Shown here one piece after another: positions 12,301 through 20,629 of a DNA stretch of 64,000 bases. The position numbers were made by a program, and so were the translations under genes. The notes beneath the pieces are model-generated. The model was not told the origin of the DNA, ran no database searches, and was given only the letters and a program-made list of their open reading frames with translations. The stretch's first letter is position 1; every line of letters starts with the position of its first letter. Location: contig CM055823.1 of NCBI GenBank assembly GCA_029582265.1, forward strand, positions 12,341,716 through 12,405,715. Direction: 5' to 3'. The DNA comes from Zoroaster sp. YZ-2022 (Eukaryota; Echinodermata; Asteroidea; Forcipulatida; Zoroasteridae).

Positions 12301-15300
12301 GTTCCCCGATTGCTTCGTAAAGCATGCGTAGTAGACTGACGCATATGCGACAGTCTACTATGCATGCGTATTTACCCTGTGCGTGAATACTCGCAGGCGC
12401 TTGGTAAACAGCCAAAATAGCATCTGGCACGTGATGGTGAATGGACCAGTGAGAATTCGGCTCTCGATCATGAATATGTATGAGGTATAGTAATATCGAC
12501 TGTCTACCTGAAATAAACCATGTTATATTTGTTTTACTATACCTCATACATATTCAGTTGCCATTACAATAATAAGGAGCTCGGGAAAACGCAAATTGAC
12601 ATTACGTGTGCCGCCATCTTTTCATGTGTATGTAGCTAGGGCAATGTTCGCGCGTGCGTACTACACCCGTGCGACTGTTCCCCGATTGCAGAAGCGCATG
12701 CGTAGTAGACTGACGCATATACATGTACGACAGTCTACTACGCATGCGTATTTACCCTGTGCGTGAATACTCGCGGGCGCTTGGTAAACAGCCAAAATAG
12801 CATCTGGCACGTGATGGTGAATGGACCAGTGAGAATTCGGCTCTCGATCATGAATATGTATGAGGTATCGTAATACAGTTTACATGATACAATGTACTTA
12901 CAGTGTATAATGAACATCTTTCAACAACAAAATTCCTACATGTACATGTATACAATCATAATAATAATGAATAAATTATATTGTAAATCCATGTAGCTGT
13001 AAATACCAGTAACTTCCACATACATGTACACTGTACATGTATTCTACATAATCACCAAAATAGCATGAAAACCAATATGTCATACCGTCCTTACAAAATG
13101 AAATTACGTGAACAATTGATCTATTCTTAGACATTCAACAACAAATTAAAAACTGCAAATTTTCAATTTCTGGACTGTAATTATGAACTCAAACATCCAA
13201 GGAATAATTTGGAGTGAAATGAAGTTACCTTGAAGGCAAATTTGCGCGTGATCTTGTCCTGAGGACCCACAGGGCCGACGGCGTAACTCGGAATCAAAAT
13301 GGAGCCAGCTTCAGACTTGGATTTGTCAGACCCTGGATAGGAAAGATCAATAAATATGTGTTGACTGTGTGGGTTTTACAATTTGCATGTATGAATATCA
13401 CATGAGCTGCTATTTTTTTTTAATTTAAAGGGATGGTACACAATATAGCATCCAAATGTTATTCTTTGCAAAGCAGGGTATACATTTACATTTAGCAAAC
13501 AGGACACCCAAAAGACACACATATTGTAGGTATTGCTATGGAAACACTATGGAAAGATATAACATTAGTAGCCTTAACCCTCCTACTACTACAAGGGTCA
13601 AAATCAGTCAAAATGTTGATATACTTGCCAAGGCATATCTAGTGCACTTAAAAGTCTTAACACTGTCAAACCTTATATGTAATAAGTACATTTACAGGTC
13701 AAAATGAGTCAACCGTTTTTGACTGGTAAAAGCATTGTCTGGTATTGTTCAGGGTGGTCAAAATGACAGTCAAAAACAGTCAAAAATGCCCCTGTGTGCA
13801 CATTTGGGTCAACAGTCAAAACAGGCAGTTGACTGATTTTGACCTCTATAGCAACTTCCCACTAAAGTGCAGCAATAGTAGGAGGGTTAAAAGTGACATC
13901 ACCTCAGATAAAATTATTTCCAGGGATGATTTAATACTGTCATCACCTTTACATTTGAGTAAGCTTTACATTTACATTTTACATAAAGGGAAAGTATACA
14001 TGTACATGTATATGTATGTACATGTATAACATCAGTATTCTCAAAAAATAAATTATGTTGATCACTGTTTTACATACATGTACATGTATGTACATAAAGG
14101 TTACTTGGTATAATGTACTGTATTCATCCTTAGAAGTTATTTCCAACTGAAGTGCTTTCATCTAATGCTATGGTCCCACAGGAGTATTTCGATCTTTCTG
14201 TCGAAATATATTTCGATTCCTTTTTTTTTTGTTATTTTTAATAATTTCGTCAAAATCTCGTATAAATATCGACAAAATATGTTTTCCGTGAGGAAATTTT
14301 AATTTTTGTATTTTCTCGACAATTTCGATTCATTTTCGATTTTATTTCGACGACTTTCGACTGTTTAGATCATTTCGACTGGCATTTCGACAAAATTCGA
14401 CTATTTAGACTGTTTAGATTGATGTCGATTTTTTTCCTAATAATTTTCGATTGTTTTAAAAAATGTGGACAAATGTTCCGATTTATTTCGACTGTAACGA
14501 TTGTTTAGACTATTTAGAGAGTTCAGATTTATTTCGACTGGTTTTCGAACTGTTAGACTGTTAAGACTATTTCGATTTCATTTTCGATAGTTTCGATAAA
14601 ATGTCGACAAAATTTCGATAAATTTGATCGAAACTTTATCGAAAAAAATTGGTCAGGTTTAATAATTTTCGATTAATGATTTTTTTTTTTGGACAAATCT
14701 CTACAAATCTCGACAAATATCGACAGTTTCGATTTTTTTTTAGACTCTTTAGACTATTTCGACTTTTCTCGAGAAAATTTTGTAAAAAAACTAAAATCTT
14801 GGCGAAACACGATCTAGAGAGTCGAAATCTCTGTGGGACCATAGCATTAGAGAAAAGAGGCATTGCTATGTCAACAAATTGATACTTTATCAACTTATGA
14901 TGGCTAATGGATGTGTTACCGTTCAGAAGGCCTATGAAACATTATGCACAACTCAGCTTACATAATAATAATAATAAAGATATGTAGCGCGCACATATCC
15001 ACCCTGCCGGGCGCTCAAGGTGCGGAAAATTAGGGAGAGCGCGAACGCAGTCCCCACTATCAGAAATTGTACTCCCGAGTTCCCCACATTTGGGGGAATC
15101 GCAATGGCCAGGCCTCGCCTTGCGAGAACCGCCTTGGTGATCACGGTATCTCCTGACAACACTTTTCTTCCTTGTTTGCTGATTTGTGGGTGTTTTGATA
15201 ATGTAACTCTTGTGGCACTGTTTGGTACAGTGTATTTACATGTATGCTTAATAGGGGTGGACGATATCACGATAACATCGTAACAATACGATATTAAAAA

Positions 15301-18300
15301 AAATATTGGCTAAATCGGTTATGTTTTTGAAGATATTGAAATATTGCCATATTGGCGATATTCCGAAAATATAGCTGATATCAAATTTATATCGCTCTTT
15401 TTAGTTTAAAAATATCGCCAGAGTGATTGTACGGTGATATCAAACAAAGTTATGGTACTGTGAAGAAAAAAAAACAATTCAAAATCACAACGCAGCAGCG
15501 CTCATGTTCCCACTACTTGCGATCGTGGTCTTTAATTCGTTACCTACACAACTTCCCTGTAGAAATGTAAAAGTAGTTCATATATATATATATATATATA
15601 TATACATATTAATCGGTGTCCAATGTCGCTAATGTTCAATACATACATTTTTTCATGTATATAAACATGAAATGATAATATCGTATATCGTCGATATCAT
15701 GCCGTCGATAATCAATATCGTCAACCCTAATGCTTAACCCATATCCGCCTAACCATGTAAACACACAAAAGACTGTATGTGCCTAAGCTCCCGCACAGAG
15801 ATACATTGTTTTTGCACACAATCAGAAAGATTCCTTATTTAGAGAATATTACAATCACTGACACAGACACATTATATACTGATGGAAAGAGGAGAACATG
15901 CACTTTATTATGATGTCAGACTTGTCTAATTTCATATCTATAATCATGAAATACAGTCATCGGAAAAACATAGTAAATTTGAATTGGACAAAAACACGGT
16001 ACGGAAAATCACGTAGGTCGGCGTTTGTAGCGTTTTACATATCTACGGGTTATCACGTACATGTAGATCGGCGGATATGGGTTAATGAAAATTTGTGCGC
16101 AATTTTAAAGAAAGCCACCAACAAACACTAAGCTGGGATACGACGCATAGGGACCAGACTTACAGGTACACTGTACTTGTTTTGTTTTGTCATAAAGGAT
16201 TTGTATCATGTACCTTTGTAGTAGAAGAGACAAAAGTCTGCCAGCACACACCATCGTTTCCTCCACACCTTTAAGGCACCACTATCCTGCTTATATAACC
16301 ACCCTTCCATTGTCACCGTGGCGTCCCGACGCCGCTTCAGCGAGGGCGTGGAATCCTTCGATACCACCTTCTTCCTGAAGCTGGGGCGGTCCGCTGAGGA
16401 CGGAGTCGTGGGTGTGGTTGGAGAGGTAGGGGATGTAGGGTGTGATGATGAGTTTGCGAGACGGGGCTGGGGAGAATCTGCAGGGAAGGTGTTGGATTGG
16501 GGGATCTGTAGGGGGGCCAGATTGGGGCGTTGGTAGGGGGTTGAGTCGTGGGATCTGGATGGATGCAAAAATCAAGGGGAAAAGAAACTATTACTTACAT
16601 ATTTGAAATATTTTGGCAAAATTCCAGTACTACATGTATACACGTTCATGTATACTGTACATGTACCATGTAGCAGCAGACCAATCCTTTCAAGAACACA
16701 TCTTAAGGAATATGTTGCACACAGAGATGGGAGAGGTACTGTACACCTATGTAATTGCCCATTGATTTATGTAGTGACCAATTTATGTAGTGACTCTGGC
16801 ACATGTGCACTTGATCCAAGCCAAATTTACAAGACATGTACATGTACATGTACTTGTGCTCGCTTCTCTCAACCCAGGAGTAAAATTGGGTACCTGTCAC
16901 TGCAGCATTGAGTAGGGCAGCACAGAGTTGTATACACTCCTGGGAGCTGAGAAAGTGTTACTGTTAGGATTGATACTGACCCAATAACCTAGAGTGATAA
17001 TGTAAAGTCCTTAGAGTATCACACTGTGATAAATTTCACATTGTATACATAAATATACATGCACATGTAAGACTCCAATAGACCTTACATATACACCCAT
17101 CACAACTTCTAAGTTCCCCCTAATATTTTTTAGAATATCTCAACAAGTATTGCATGAATTTTAAAAATTCAAAAAGCAAATGACAGAATGACATGTTCTA
17201 CACAGCTCGTAATGAAATGGTTGAAATTCAATCATGCATGCACAATTGACAGTGATTTGAATGAAAATTCAGCTGAAAAAAAAGTTGCAGTACAAAGCAT
17301 TGCTTCAATGGCATGTTACACATGTAGTTTTCTGTAAGAACTCATGCATCAATAACAATGGTATTGATGGCTGTTTCATAATAAGAAAAGAATATTCAAA
17401 GAGCAACATGCATGTCCATTGTTTTAGAAGGGTAGAGCAAGAGTTTAATATGGAATTGGTCCTCCATTATTCTCCATAACTGAGTTCTTACAGAAAACTC
17501 TCAATCCTTAAGGTCGAGTCCCGCCATGTTCACCCTTATAGCAATACAAACAAACTGGGTTAAGCTACATGTACCTGCATAAAAACCAAGCACTTGACAT
17601 ACATAATTATGTACATGTAGTTACTTTTACTTGTCAGGCTACATGTACACGTAGATCAGTGACAGTTGGAATGGTGTATTACACTGTATGTGAATGGACA
17701 AGTTGAAAGACTGATAAATCTGCTGCTGTAGTCACAGAAGTCCTCTATGGGTCCACAAACATCTTACATCTGGTATTAATAAACAAGGATCCCTCAAAAG
17801 CATACTTAAGCACTGTAGCTCGGAAGCCTGAGGAAACCTGCAAGAAACAGGGGTGCTTAATTGCTATGTGAACCAGAAACACCGGGGTAAACCCCTACAC
17901 GACTCATCCACGATAACTGTTCTGAATAATACTTTTAATAACCTACATACTTTATGTACATTATTACACAGGTCTATGGCTCAACATCCCATCTGAAGGA
18001 CAAAGCTTACATGTACACATATACAATGTATGTATGGTTAAGTGTCTTGCTCAAGGACACAAGCGTTATAACCGGCCAGACCAAGATTCAAACCCACATT
18101 TTAACACTACCAGAACTTGAGTCCTGATGCTACCAGAACTTGAGTCCAGTGCACTAGACCTCTCGGCCACGACACACTTTGAGTTACTTGTATACATGTA
18201 TCTGTCTGGCATGTACATGTAGAAGGGTTAACCATTCTTAAATTGTCCCGCTGCTAGCAGGTGAGCGGGTGTAATTGTCCGCTCCTATATCTTACCTGTC

Positions 18301-18376
18301 TATGAGGAAGAACTCATTATCTGCTTCTGCACGCTGTGTAATTGGATGATGAAACGTTGTGTCTCCAGTTTGGTGA
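971..18376 (-). CDS. PLEKHA5/7-like WW-PH-coiled-coil adaptor protein gene (multi-exon, partial at both ends)
   Basis: A spliced minus-strand gene. Exons in transcript order are 18376-18296, 16554-16214, 13332-13229, 11585-11479, 10902-9907, 8010-7763, 7123-6144, 5549-5359, 4214-3941, 2847-2699, possibly 1996-1877, and 1113-971. From the first exon through 4214-3941 every junction is GT-AG and keeps codon phase. The product has a C-terminal half-WW domain, a Pro/Ser/Thr linker, a PH domain starting with EGWLYKQDS, long Asp/Arg/Ser-rich segments and a Leu-rich coiled coil. This order matches vertebrate PLEKHA5 and PLEKHA7, which bind phosphoinositides and junction or microtubule partners at the cell cortex; that function is inferred from the family. 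The 5' WW exons and the 3' end were not found. Orthology to PLEKHA5, 6 or 7 individually cannot be decided because one invertebrate gene often stands for all. Confidence 0.9.
1262..1430. repeat. Fragment of the 'GGTGTCACCGnAATTAGTC' foldback element
   Basis: It shares GATCAGAGCA, ACTGATC, GAGTTGTACCTCCA and ACATGGTGTCACCG with the copies at 51728-51818 and 52860-53040, and ends at CACCATGCAAAGCTACAAG as they do. Here only one arm and the loop remain. Confidence 0.75.
1877..1996 (-). CDS. Possible PLEKHA-like exon
   Basis: A pyrimidine-rich acceptor (TTTTTTCCCATTTCAG) and donor GTAAGT bound exactly 120 bp that are open in phase 0 and fit between the neighbouring exons. The peptide (PREPTSRFRKWQMKTQPYLL, then more Leu and Arg) is not one I recognise from the family. 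A second frame reads EDTAVPPAIDRYPPPS then stop, which looks just as protein-like, so the reading frame or the exon itself is uncertain. Confidence 0.4.
2049..2080. repeat. Adjacent poly-T and poly-G runs
   Basis: A T-run of about 17 is followed immediately by a G-run of about 13, inside the intron upstream of the possible exon at 1996. Such a junction is prone to length errors in sequencing and replication. Confidence 0.9.
2699..2847 (-). CDS. PLEKHA-like exon, polar low-complexity
   Basis: Acceptor AAAATCATAG and donor GTGAGT frame 149 bp. With two leading bases completing a codon the frame reads GTSEPDIAPSRPRNAGLNRR and later DRNTLERNEYNGGDML, ending in phase 0. The previous clear exon (3941-4214) ends in phase 0, so either a small exon between them was missed or a different frame is used. 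In phase 0 from the same acceptor the sequence reads EGHQSQTLLQADPEMLV and stops, which could be an alternative terminus. Confidence 0.6.
2981..3368 (+). repeat. Full-length tRNA-derived SINE
   Basis: Begins GGAGTGTCGTGGCCGAGCGG (A-box-like TGGCCGAGCGGT) and carries the B-box GGTTCGAATCC, so the head derives from a tRNA of the Ser/Leu type. A body of about 270 bp follows (ACACTTAACCATAATTGC, CTGTATACTCCCCAGGGAGC, GTGCGCTATATAAGTCC) and then a 3' (ATT)n tail. It lies in an intron of the PLEKHA-like gene, opposite to the gene's direction. Confidence 0.95.
3941..4214 (-). CDS. PLEKHA-like exon leading into coiled coil
   Basis: Acceptor TTGACACAG, donor GTGAGT, 274 bp. It starts with the third base of a split Ser codon shared with the exon at 5359. 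The peptide is Ser/Gln/Pro-rich (STERLPQSEYIPQPVEAV), then becomes acidic and Leu-rich (EEETGMFDRENQMLLVLSEL, SKMACQ), which looks like the entry to a coiled coil. Confidence 0.85.
4295..4688. mobile_element. Tc1/mariner-type MITE with CTGTAAAACTGG ends
   Basis: Terminal inverted repeats read CTGTAAAACTGGTAATTT and, on the right, AAATTACCAGTTTTACAG. Both ends are flanked by TA (4293-4294 and 4689-4690), fitting a TA target duplication. The inside is rich in CGCG and has no ORF. Confidence 0.85.
4887..4976. repeat. Two perfect 45-bp direct repeats
   Basis: The unit starting ATGCAATACGTGTACACTAA is present twice in tandem at 4887 and 4932 with no difference between copies. Confidence 0.95.
5359..5549 (-). 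CDS. PLEKHA-like exon, Gln/Ser/Pro-rich
   Basis: Acceptor CTTTTTCAG and donor GTGGGT enclose 191 bp. It enters in phase 0 with QSHGLSPEQRSTLQSPLVQ, contains a second similar phrase TPEQRSDINSPMVYQRN, and leaves two bases (AG) that join the T of the next exon to give Ser. The repeated 'S/TPEQRS..xSPxV' phrase suggests a small internal duplication, perhaps a linear binding motif. Confidence 0.85.
5690..5830 (-). repeat. Diverged SINE-like remnant
   Basis: ATTATTATTATTACCCCTGCTC followed by CAGCTCCCTGAGGAATATT matches the antisense body of the SINE, but the rest (GTGCACATCGTAGCCATCTA) instead matches the sequence at 11070-11125. It appears to be a composite or an older subfamily. Confidence 0.55.
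5838..5938. repeat. Short direct repeat, two copies of about 46 bp
   Basis: GGACAATGTAGGGACCTTTC ... TAATGTGGACAATTTTCACTT occurs twice in tandem with a few substitutions. It lies in the intron between the exons at 5549 and 6144. Confidence 0.85.
6144..7123 (-). CDS. PLEKHA-like giant exon with Asp-Pro-Arg repeats
   Basis: Acceptor TTTGCTTAG, donor GTAAGC, 980 bp, open throughout. After a Ser/Pro start (DDGSSPLPGNRGHYDSST) it becomes a run of degenerate repeats built from DPRGDPRR, RRSDPR and similar units (roughly the 3' half, DNA 6240-6600), where the DNA is a coding minisatellite of GGGTCAC phrases. It ends EDLHLKFPKNGEM and joins the next exon in phase 0. Strongly charged and surely disordered. 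I know no equivalent segment in vertebrate PLEKHA proteins, so it may be a lineage-specific expansion. Confidence 0.9.
7666..7755. mobile_element. Minimal 90-bp TTAA MITE beside a splice donor
   Basis: TTAACCCTAACTCCCTAG at the left is matched by CTAGGGAGTTAGGGTTAA at the right, with TTAA at both ends. On the minus strand its TTAA begins seven bases into the intron after the donor of the exon at 7763. The centre carries GGAGGATTTTGAAGGATTT, the phrase shared by the larger members of the family. Confidence 0.9.
7763..8010 (-). CDS. PLEKHA-like exon, Ser/Arg-rich
   Basis: Acceptor TTTGCAG and donor GTCAGC enclose 248 bp. The phase matches both neighbours: an AG|A split Arg at the start and a G|AC split Asp at the end. 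The peptide begins DSESSQTSQDRHGDKHGDIR and ends YNTLPRPRSKSRERRDT. The YNTLPRP phrase recalls the Tyr/Pro/Arg segments that follow the PH domain in PLEKHA proteins. Polar and probably disordered. Confidence 0.9.
8387..9179. mobile_element. TTAA MITE (CCCTCCTA-type), itself carrying an insertion
   Basis: It starts TTAACCCTTCTATGACTGCAA and ends GCTATAGTAGGAAGGTTAA. The interior shows GTCAAAATG and CAGTCAAAA phrases as in the copies at 9539-9877, 13574-13890 and 62182-62471. A TA-flanked foldback element (8451-8898) is inserted in it. TTAA target sites suggest mobilisation by a piggyBac-like transposase. Confidence 0.85.
8451..8898. mobile_element. 448-bp foldback MITE with TA target duplication
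   Basis: Long inverted arms of about 200 bp start TGACATAAAACACAATAAAG and end with the complement. TA flanks both ends (8449-8450, 8899-8900), and removing the element with one TA restores the GGTATATC-like target seen in sister copies of the host MITE. No ORF. A second copy lies at 29493-29939 in the opposite orientation. Confidence 0.9.
9539..9877. mobile_element. TTAA MITE (CCCTCCTA-type), copy 2
   Basis: TTAACCCTCCTACTACTACT at the left and AATAGTAGGAGGGTTAA at the right. It ends about 30 bp from the 9907 splice donor. Compared with the copy at 13574-13890 it carries an extra CATGTA at 9616-9621. Confidence 0.92.
9907..10902 (-). CDS. PLEKHA-like giant exon, Asp/Arg/Glu-rich
   Basis: Acceptor GATATAG and donor GTAGGC enclose 996 bp open throughout. 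It continues from the PH-domain exon through a split Gly codon: DG|HQERPQNDEDDAG. The peptide (for example RHPDEIRRGRDIENNPPAI, PPDEDIDGYSSPEEGKQDLR) is dense in charged residues with few hydrophobics, so an extended disordered region is likely. It ends HHERGRA and splits an Arg codon with the next exon. Longer than the usual internal exon of about 150 bp. Confidence 0.92.
11050..11320. repeat. Dispersed repeat related to the 73-bp satellite
   Basis: GACCTAACAACATGTGCTCTC and CAGCTCATGCACGGTG match the satellite unit at 1-415. GTGCACATCGTAGCCCTCTA matches 5770-5800. Between them lie short direct repeats of TATGTGCGTATGT. It is intronic. Confidence 0.65.
11479..11585 (-). CDS. PLEKHA-like exon: C-terminal part of the PH domain
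   Basis: Acceptor TCTTTCAG, donor GTAAGT, 107 bp, phase 0 in and two bases out. The peptide CEHDNMRTYYFASDTQIEMS then QWMRALNLAAKLQKD fits the last strands and the C-terminal helix of a PH domain; the Trp in QWMRAL is the invariant helix Trp. MRTYYF...D matches the corresponding PLEKHA5/6/7 segment closely. Confidence 0.95.
11983..12134. repeat. Long hairpin with GAGGCGAAGCCGAG core
   Basis: Arms of about 70 bp run from AACATGGTTTGAGGGCGG to its complement ending AAACCATGTT, with the core CCCGAGGCGAAGCCGAGGG at the centre. A close copy lies at 56846-56996. The core, but not the arms, recurs at 24763-24909. Confidence 0.92.
12139..12873. mobile_element. Two tandem copies of a TIR element (about 350 bp each)
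   Basis: Units at about 12139-12491 and 12535-12873 both begin ACTATACCTCATACATATTCA (the first is interrupted near its start) and end TGAATATGTATGAGGTAT. Inside is a stem GCATGCGTAGTAGACTG with its complement. A third copy, at 57006-57369, also follows the hairpin, so hairpin plus this unit move together; here the unit has been duplicated. Contains GCCGCCATCTTTTCATG and several GCGC sites but no ORF. Confidence 0.85.
13229..13332 (-). CDS. PLEKHA-like exon: middle of the PH domain
   Basis: Acceptor CTATCCAG, donor GTAACT, 104 bp. Starts by completing a Gly codon from 16214 and ends in phase 0. GSDKSKSEAGSILIPSYAV then GPVGPQDKITRKFAFK corresponds to the PH core strands; the 'GSI.IPSY.....DKI.RKF.FK' pattern is diagnostic of the PLEKHA4-7 subfamily as I know it. 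Confidence 0.95.
13574..13890. mobile_element. TTAA MITE (CCCTCCTA-type), reference copy
   Basis: 317 bp from TTAACCCTCCTACTACTACA to AATAGTAGGAGGGTTAA, complete, no insertions. Contains many GTCAAAA and TTTTGAC phrases that pair across the element. It serves as the undisturbed reference for copies at 8387, 9539 and 62182. Confidence 0.93.
14161..14851. mobile_element. 691-bp TIR element packed with TTCGA motifs
   Basis: A perfect 21-bp inverted repeat (TCTAATGCTATGGTCCCACA plus G) bounds a core in which TTCGA/TCGAA and TTAGACT recur every few bases. No ORF longer than about 85 codons. Superfamily unclear: flanks do not show an obvious target duplication outside the repeat. Confidence 0.85.
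14960..15150. repeat. SINE-related repeat with (AAT)n, GCGCACATATCCACC
   Basis: ATAATAATAATAAAGATATG then TAGCGCGCACATATCCACCC and GGGCGCTCAAGGTGCGG parallel the antisense SINE tail (TATAGCGCACGTATCCACC), but the body differs. A shorter relative is at 62530-62610. Confidence 0.6.
15252..15729. mobile_element. hAT-like MITE with 8-bp target duplication
   Basis: Ends TAGGGGTGGACGATATC and GATATCGTCAACCCTA-like form imperfect inverted repeats. The perfect 8-bp duplication ATGCTTAA flanks it (15244-15251 and 15730-15737). The core is full of ATATCG phrases and holds a (TA)n run near 15580-15603. A truncated inverted relative lies at 54548-54905. Confidence 0.88.
16214..16554 (-). CDS. PLEKHA-like exon: Pro/Ser/Thr linker and start of PH domain
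   Basis: Acceptor GCATCCATCCAG, donor GTACAT, 341 bp. The peptide starts with the split Arg codon then SHDSTPYQRPNLAPLQIPQ, a linker with TSPTSPTTPTTPSS, a basic stretch (KRRRD), and then EGWLYKQDSGALKVWRKRWC followed by VLADFCLFYYK. This is the N-terminal half of a PH domain of the PLEKHA4-7 type. K and R residues around the first strands are those expected to contact phosphoinositide head groups, which is inference from the family. Confidence 0.96.
16840..17035 (+). repeat. Diverged SINE body
   Basis: GCTCGCTTCTCTCAACCCAGG, GGGTACCTGTCA and TATACACTCCTGGGAGCTGAG follow the order of the SINE body with many substitutions. The tail differs and no clear head is seen. Preceded by (ACATGT)n at about 16834-16856. 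Confidence 0.6.
17326..17500. mobile_element. Small TIR element (19-bp inverted repeats)
   Basis: AGTTTTCTGTAAGAACTCA at the left is exactly complementary to TGAGTTCTTACAGAAAACT at the right, 175 bp in all. No ORF of note. Probably a MITE; seen once in this window. Confidence 0.7.
17501..18030. other. Intronic stretch without recognised features
   Basis: Unique-looking A+T-rich intron between the PH and WW exons, with scattered TACATGTA octamers. I see no exon or repeat with a partner in the window. Confidence 0.5.
18031..18179 (-). repeat. 5' (head) part of the SINE, antisense
   Basis: TTAAGTGTCTTGCTCAAGG, TTCAAACCCACATTTT and CTCGGCCACGACAC are the antisense SINE head. It contains a local duplication of CTACCAGAACTTGAGTCC. 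The body and tail are missing. Confidence 0.8.
18296..18376 (-). CDS. PLEKHA-like exon: C-terminal half of a WW domain
   Basis: Acceptor CTTTACAG, donor GTAAGA, 81 bp. After one base completing a codon it reads HQTGDTTFHHPITQ then RAEADNEFFLID. The 'NH.T..TT..HP' pattern is the last strand of a WW domain, with Phe in place of the second Trp. This equals the second WW of PLEKHA5/7, where this Trp is also not conserved, and the same order (HP.T......NEFF/NxxF) follows. The upstream half of the WW must be in an exon further right or outside the window. Confidence 0.88.
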
Positions 18377-18508
18377 CTGTAAAGTCAAGAAAATAACAAA
18401 AGAAACCTTTTTATTACAACCTGTGACCAAAATGTACGCAAATGTATTAGCTTTCCACGTCTGTGCATGCACATACATGTACAATGTATTCAGGTCAAAG
18501 AATTTTCA

Positions 18509-18856
18509 ATAATAATAATGTGTGGACTTCTATACATGTAGCGCACTTATCCACCAACTGAGTGGTGCTCAAGGCGCATATTATTACCCCTGCTCATAAG
18601 GCTCATAAATCATTCCTGAAACCATCTCAGCTCCCTGGGGAGTATACAGCTCAATTGCTGCCATTACAGCGCATATAGGGCTAATCAACCAACTCTGCCC
18701 TCACAGGTACCCATTTAACCCCTGGGTGGAGAGAAGCAATTATGGTTAAGTGTCTTGCTCAAGGACACAAGTGTCACGGCCGGGATTCGAACCCACATTC
18801 TGCTGCTAACACCAGAACTTGAGTCCGGTAAGCTAGACCGCTCGGCCACGACACTC
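18509..18856 (-). repeat. tRNA-derived SINE, full length, antisense
   Basis: From (AAT)n at 18509 to GCTCGGCCACGACACTCC at 18856. Antisense B-box GGATTCGAACCC is intact. Relative to the other copies it has CATGTA inserted at 18535-18540. Confidence 0.95.
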
Positions 18857-19094
18857 CTATAAACCAAAGGTAAAATGACCATGTATACACATGTACATGT
18901 ACAGTATGTTGTACATGTATATCAGGAATGAAATTGGCCCTGTGACTGGACCAGAATGTTAAGTATCATTACAATGTATACATGTATGTGAAATGCTCTA
19001 AACTGCACATCAGAAGTGTGTCAGCCTGCTGTGTAATCCACACACTGCACCAAGGAATTGTACTCCAAAAGCGTGCACACACAACAAGCATACA

Positions 19095-19165
19095 TGTAGT
19101 TATGAGTTCTGCTACACTGCCCGGCATGCCGTAAGGCATCATGGGATAGGCGCTTGAAGCACGAA
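19095..19165. promoter_or_regulatory. Possible promoter motifs (ZNF143/THAP11-like)
   Basis: GCTACACTGCCCGGCATGCC on the plus strand resembles the animal promoter motif ACTACAATTCCCAGCATGC, and CCTATCCCATGATGCC on the minus strand resembles a second, overlapping one. A promoter for the minus-strand gene here would imply an isoform starting just upstream of the half-WW exon. No transcript evidence; similarity could be chance. Confidence 0.25.
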
Positions 19166-19329
19166 GCGAGTTCCGAGAACTACATGTACATGTAGACACA
19201 ATATCTTAAACTAGACGCGGGCAAACCATCTGTGGAGCGAACAATGGGCAAATGCAATCAACACTATAGGTGCGTACATGAGATACAGACAACATTGCTT
19301 CTTTTTCAGACCTTGTGCATCAGTCTGTT

Positions 19330-19683
19330 GACACTATGAACAACTTCACCCTGAAAATGCCCTGAAAATCTATTTTGCCGTGAAATAACAGTTCACCATA
19401 ATTTCACGGCAATTTCATGGTGTCTCTTCCTCTCAGATATTGGCAATAATGTTCACGGTGATTTCACAGTAAATTCACAGCACTCTCGAGAATTACTGAG
19501 CTGCCCCAAAACTGCCACGAGAAGTTTATGGCGTTTTCACGGTAAAGGAATCCCAAGAGTATTTCATGCTATCAGGTACGCTATTTCACGGTGTCGTGTC
19601 ATTGTGAAATTGCTGTGAACTATTTATTTCACGGTAAAACGGATTTTCAGGGCATTTTCAGGGTTAAGTTATTCATAGTGTTG
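19330..19683. mobile_element. Foldback MITE with ACACTATGAA ends
   Basis: About 70-bp inverted arms: left ACACTATGAACAACTTCACC then CTGAAAATGCCCTGAAAATC, right the complement ending TCATAGTGTT. The core repeats TTTCACGG/CCGTGAAA many times. No coding capacity. Confidence 0.88.
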
Positions 19684-19739
19684 AACAATACAATTTATGT
19701 CATGAATTATCCAAATCCATTGTTCTTGCCAGAGATTTT

Positions 19740-20255
19740 TCTAATTATTGTATTTTAATTTTTTGAGAAAATTTTGCCATTTTTCAAACTCGATTTGGAA
19801 ATCAAGTTTGAAAAATGGCAAAATCTGTCCTCCCCCCAAATTTTTTTTTTTTAAATAAAATACCGGTACATACATTATACACATGTACGTACATGTGTGT
19901 TCAGTCAATTTAAGTATCTTTATTGATCTGACAGTCCACTCAGTAGGAACTCTCATTCTGCAGGAACTGTGTATTTCTATAGATCACTATAAATGATATT
20001 GACATATTGTTAGCAATCACTCAGCCCTATCATATGTCTTGAGCACTATGCTTTATTCCATAGTTAATACATTTGAAAGGTCTCAAGACACAACACTGCT
20101 GTAATTCTTCAAGTGCACTTAATGCAATACACAGAACAAAGATGGAAGATGCAGTGTGATCTATTGTATGAATGTACATGACATGAATACACATGAATTG
20201 CACATCTTTATAATGAGATTGTTATAAAGGCTATTTTGTTCATATAGTTGCACAC
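19740..20255. other. Unique-looking A+T-rich stretch
   Basis: Contains a small inverted repeat GCCATTTTTCAAACTCGATT / complement near 19785-19822 and a T-run near 19845. No gene or exon seen. Confidence 0.5.
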
Positions 20256-20260
20256 ACACA

Positions 20261-20622
20261 AATAATAATAATAATAATAATAATAATGTGTGGACTTATA
20301 TAGCGCACGTATCCACCAACTAAGTGGTGCTCAAGGCGCATTATATTATTACCCCTGGCTCATAAGGCTCATAAATCATTCCTGAAACCACCTCAGCTCC
20401 CTGGGGAGTATACAGCTCAATTGCTGCCATGACAGCGCATATAGTGCTAATCAACCAACTCTGCCCTCACAGGTACCCATTTAACCCCTGGGTGGAGAGA
20501 AGCAATTATGGTTAAGTGTCTTGCTCAAGGACACAAGTGTCATGGCCGGGATTCGAACCCACATTCTGCTGCTAACACCAGAACTTGAGTCCGGTAAGCT
20601 AGACCGCTCGGCCACGACACTC
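20261..20622 (-). repeat. tRNA-derived SINE, full length, antisense
   Basis: From an (AAT)n run of about 27 bases to GCCACGACACTCC. Body and antisense B-box as in the reference copy, with few changes. Confidence 0.96.
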
Positions 20623-20629
20623 CACAATG

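Noticed and set aside
18969..19199. Minus-strand frame containing MMPYGMPGSVAEL as a first exon
   Set aside because: No splice donor in the right place and the rest looks random; kept only as a possible promoter.
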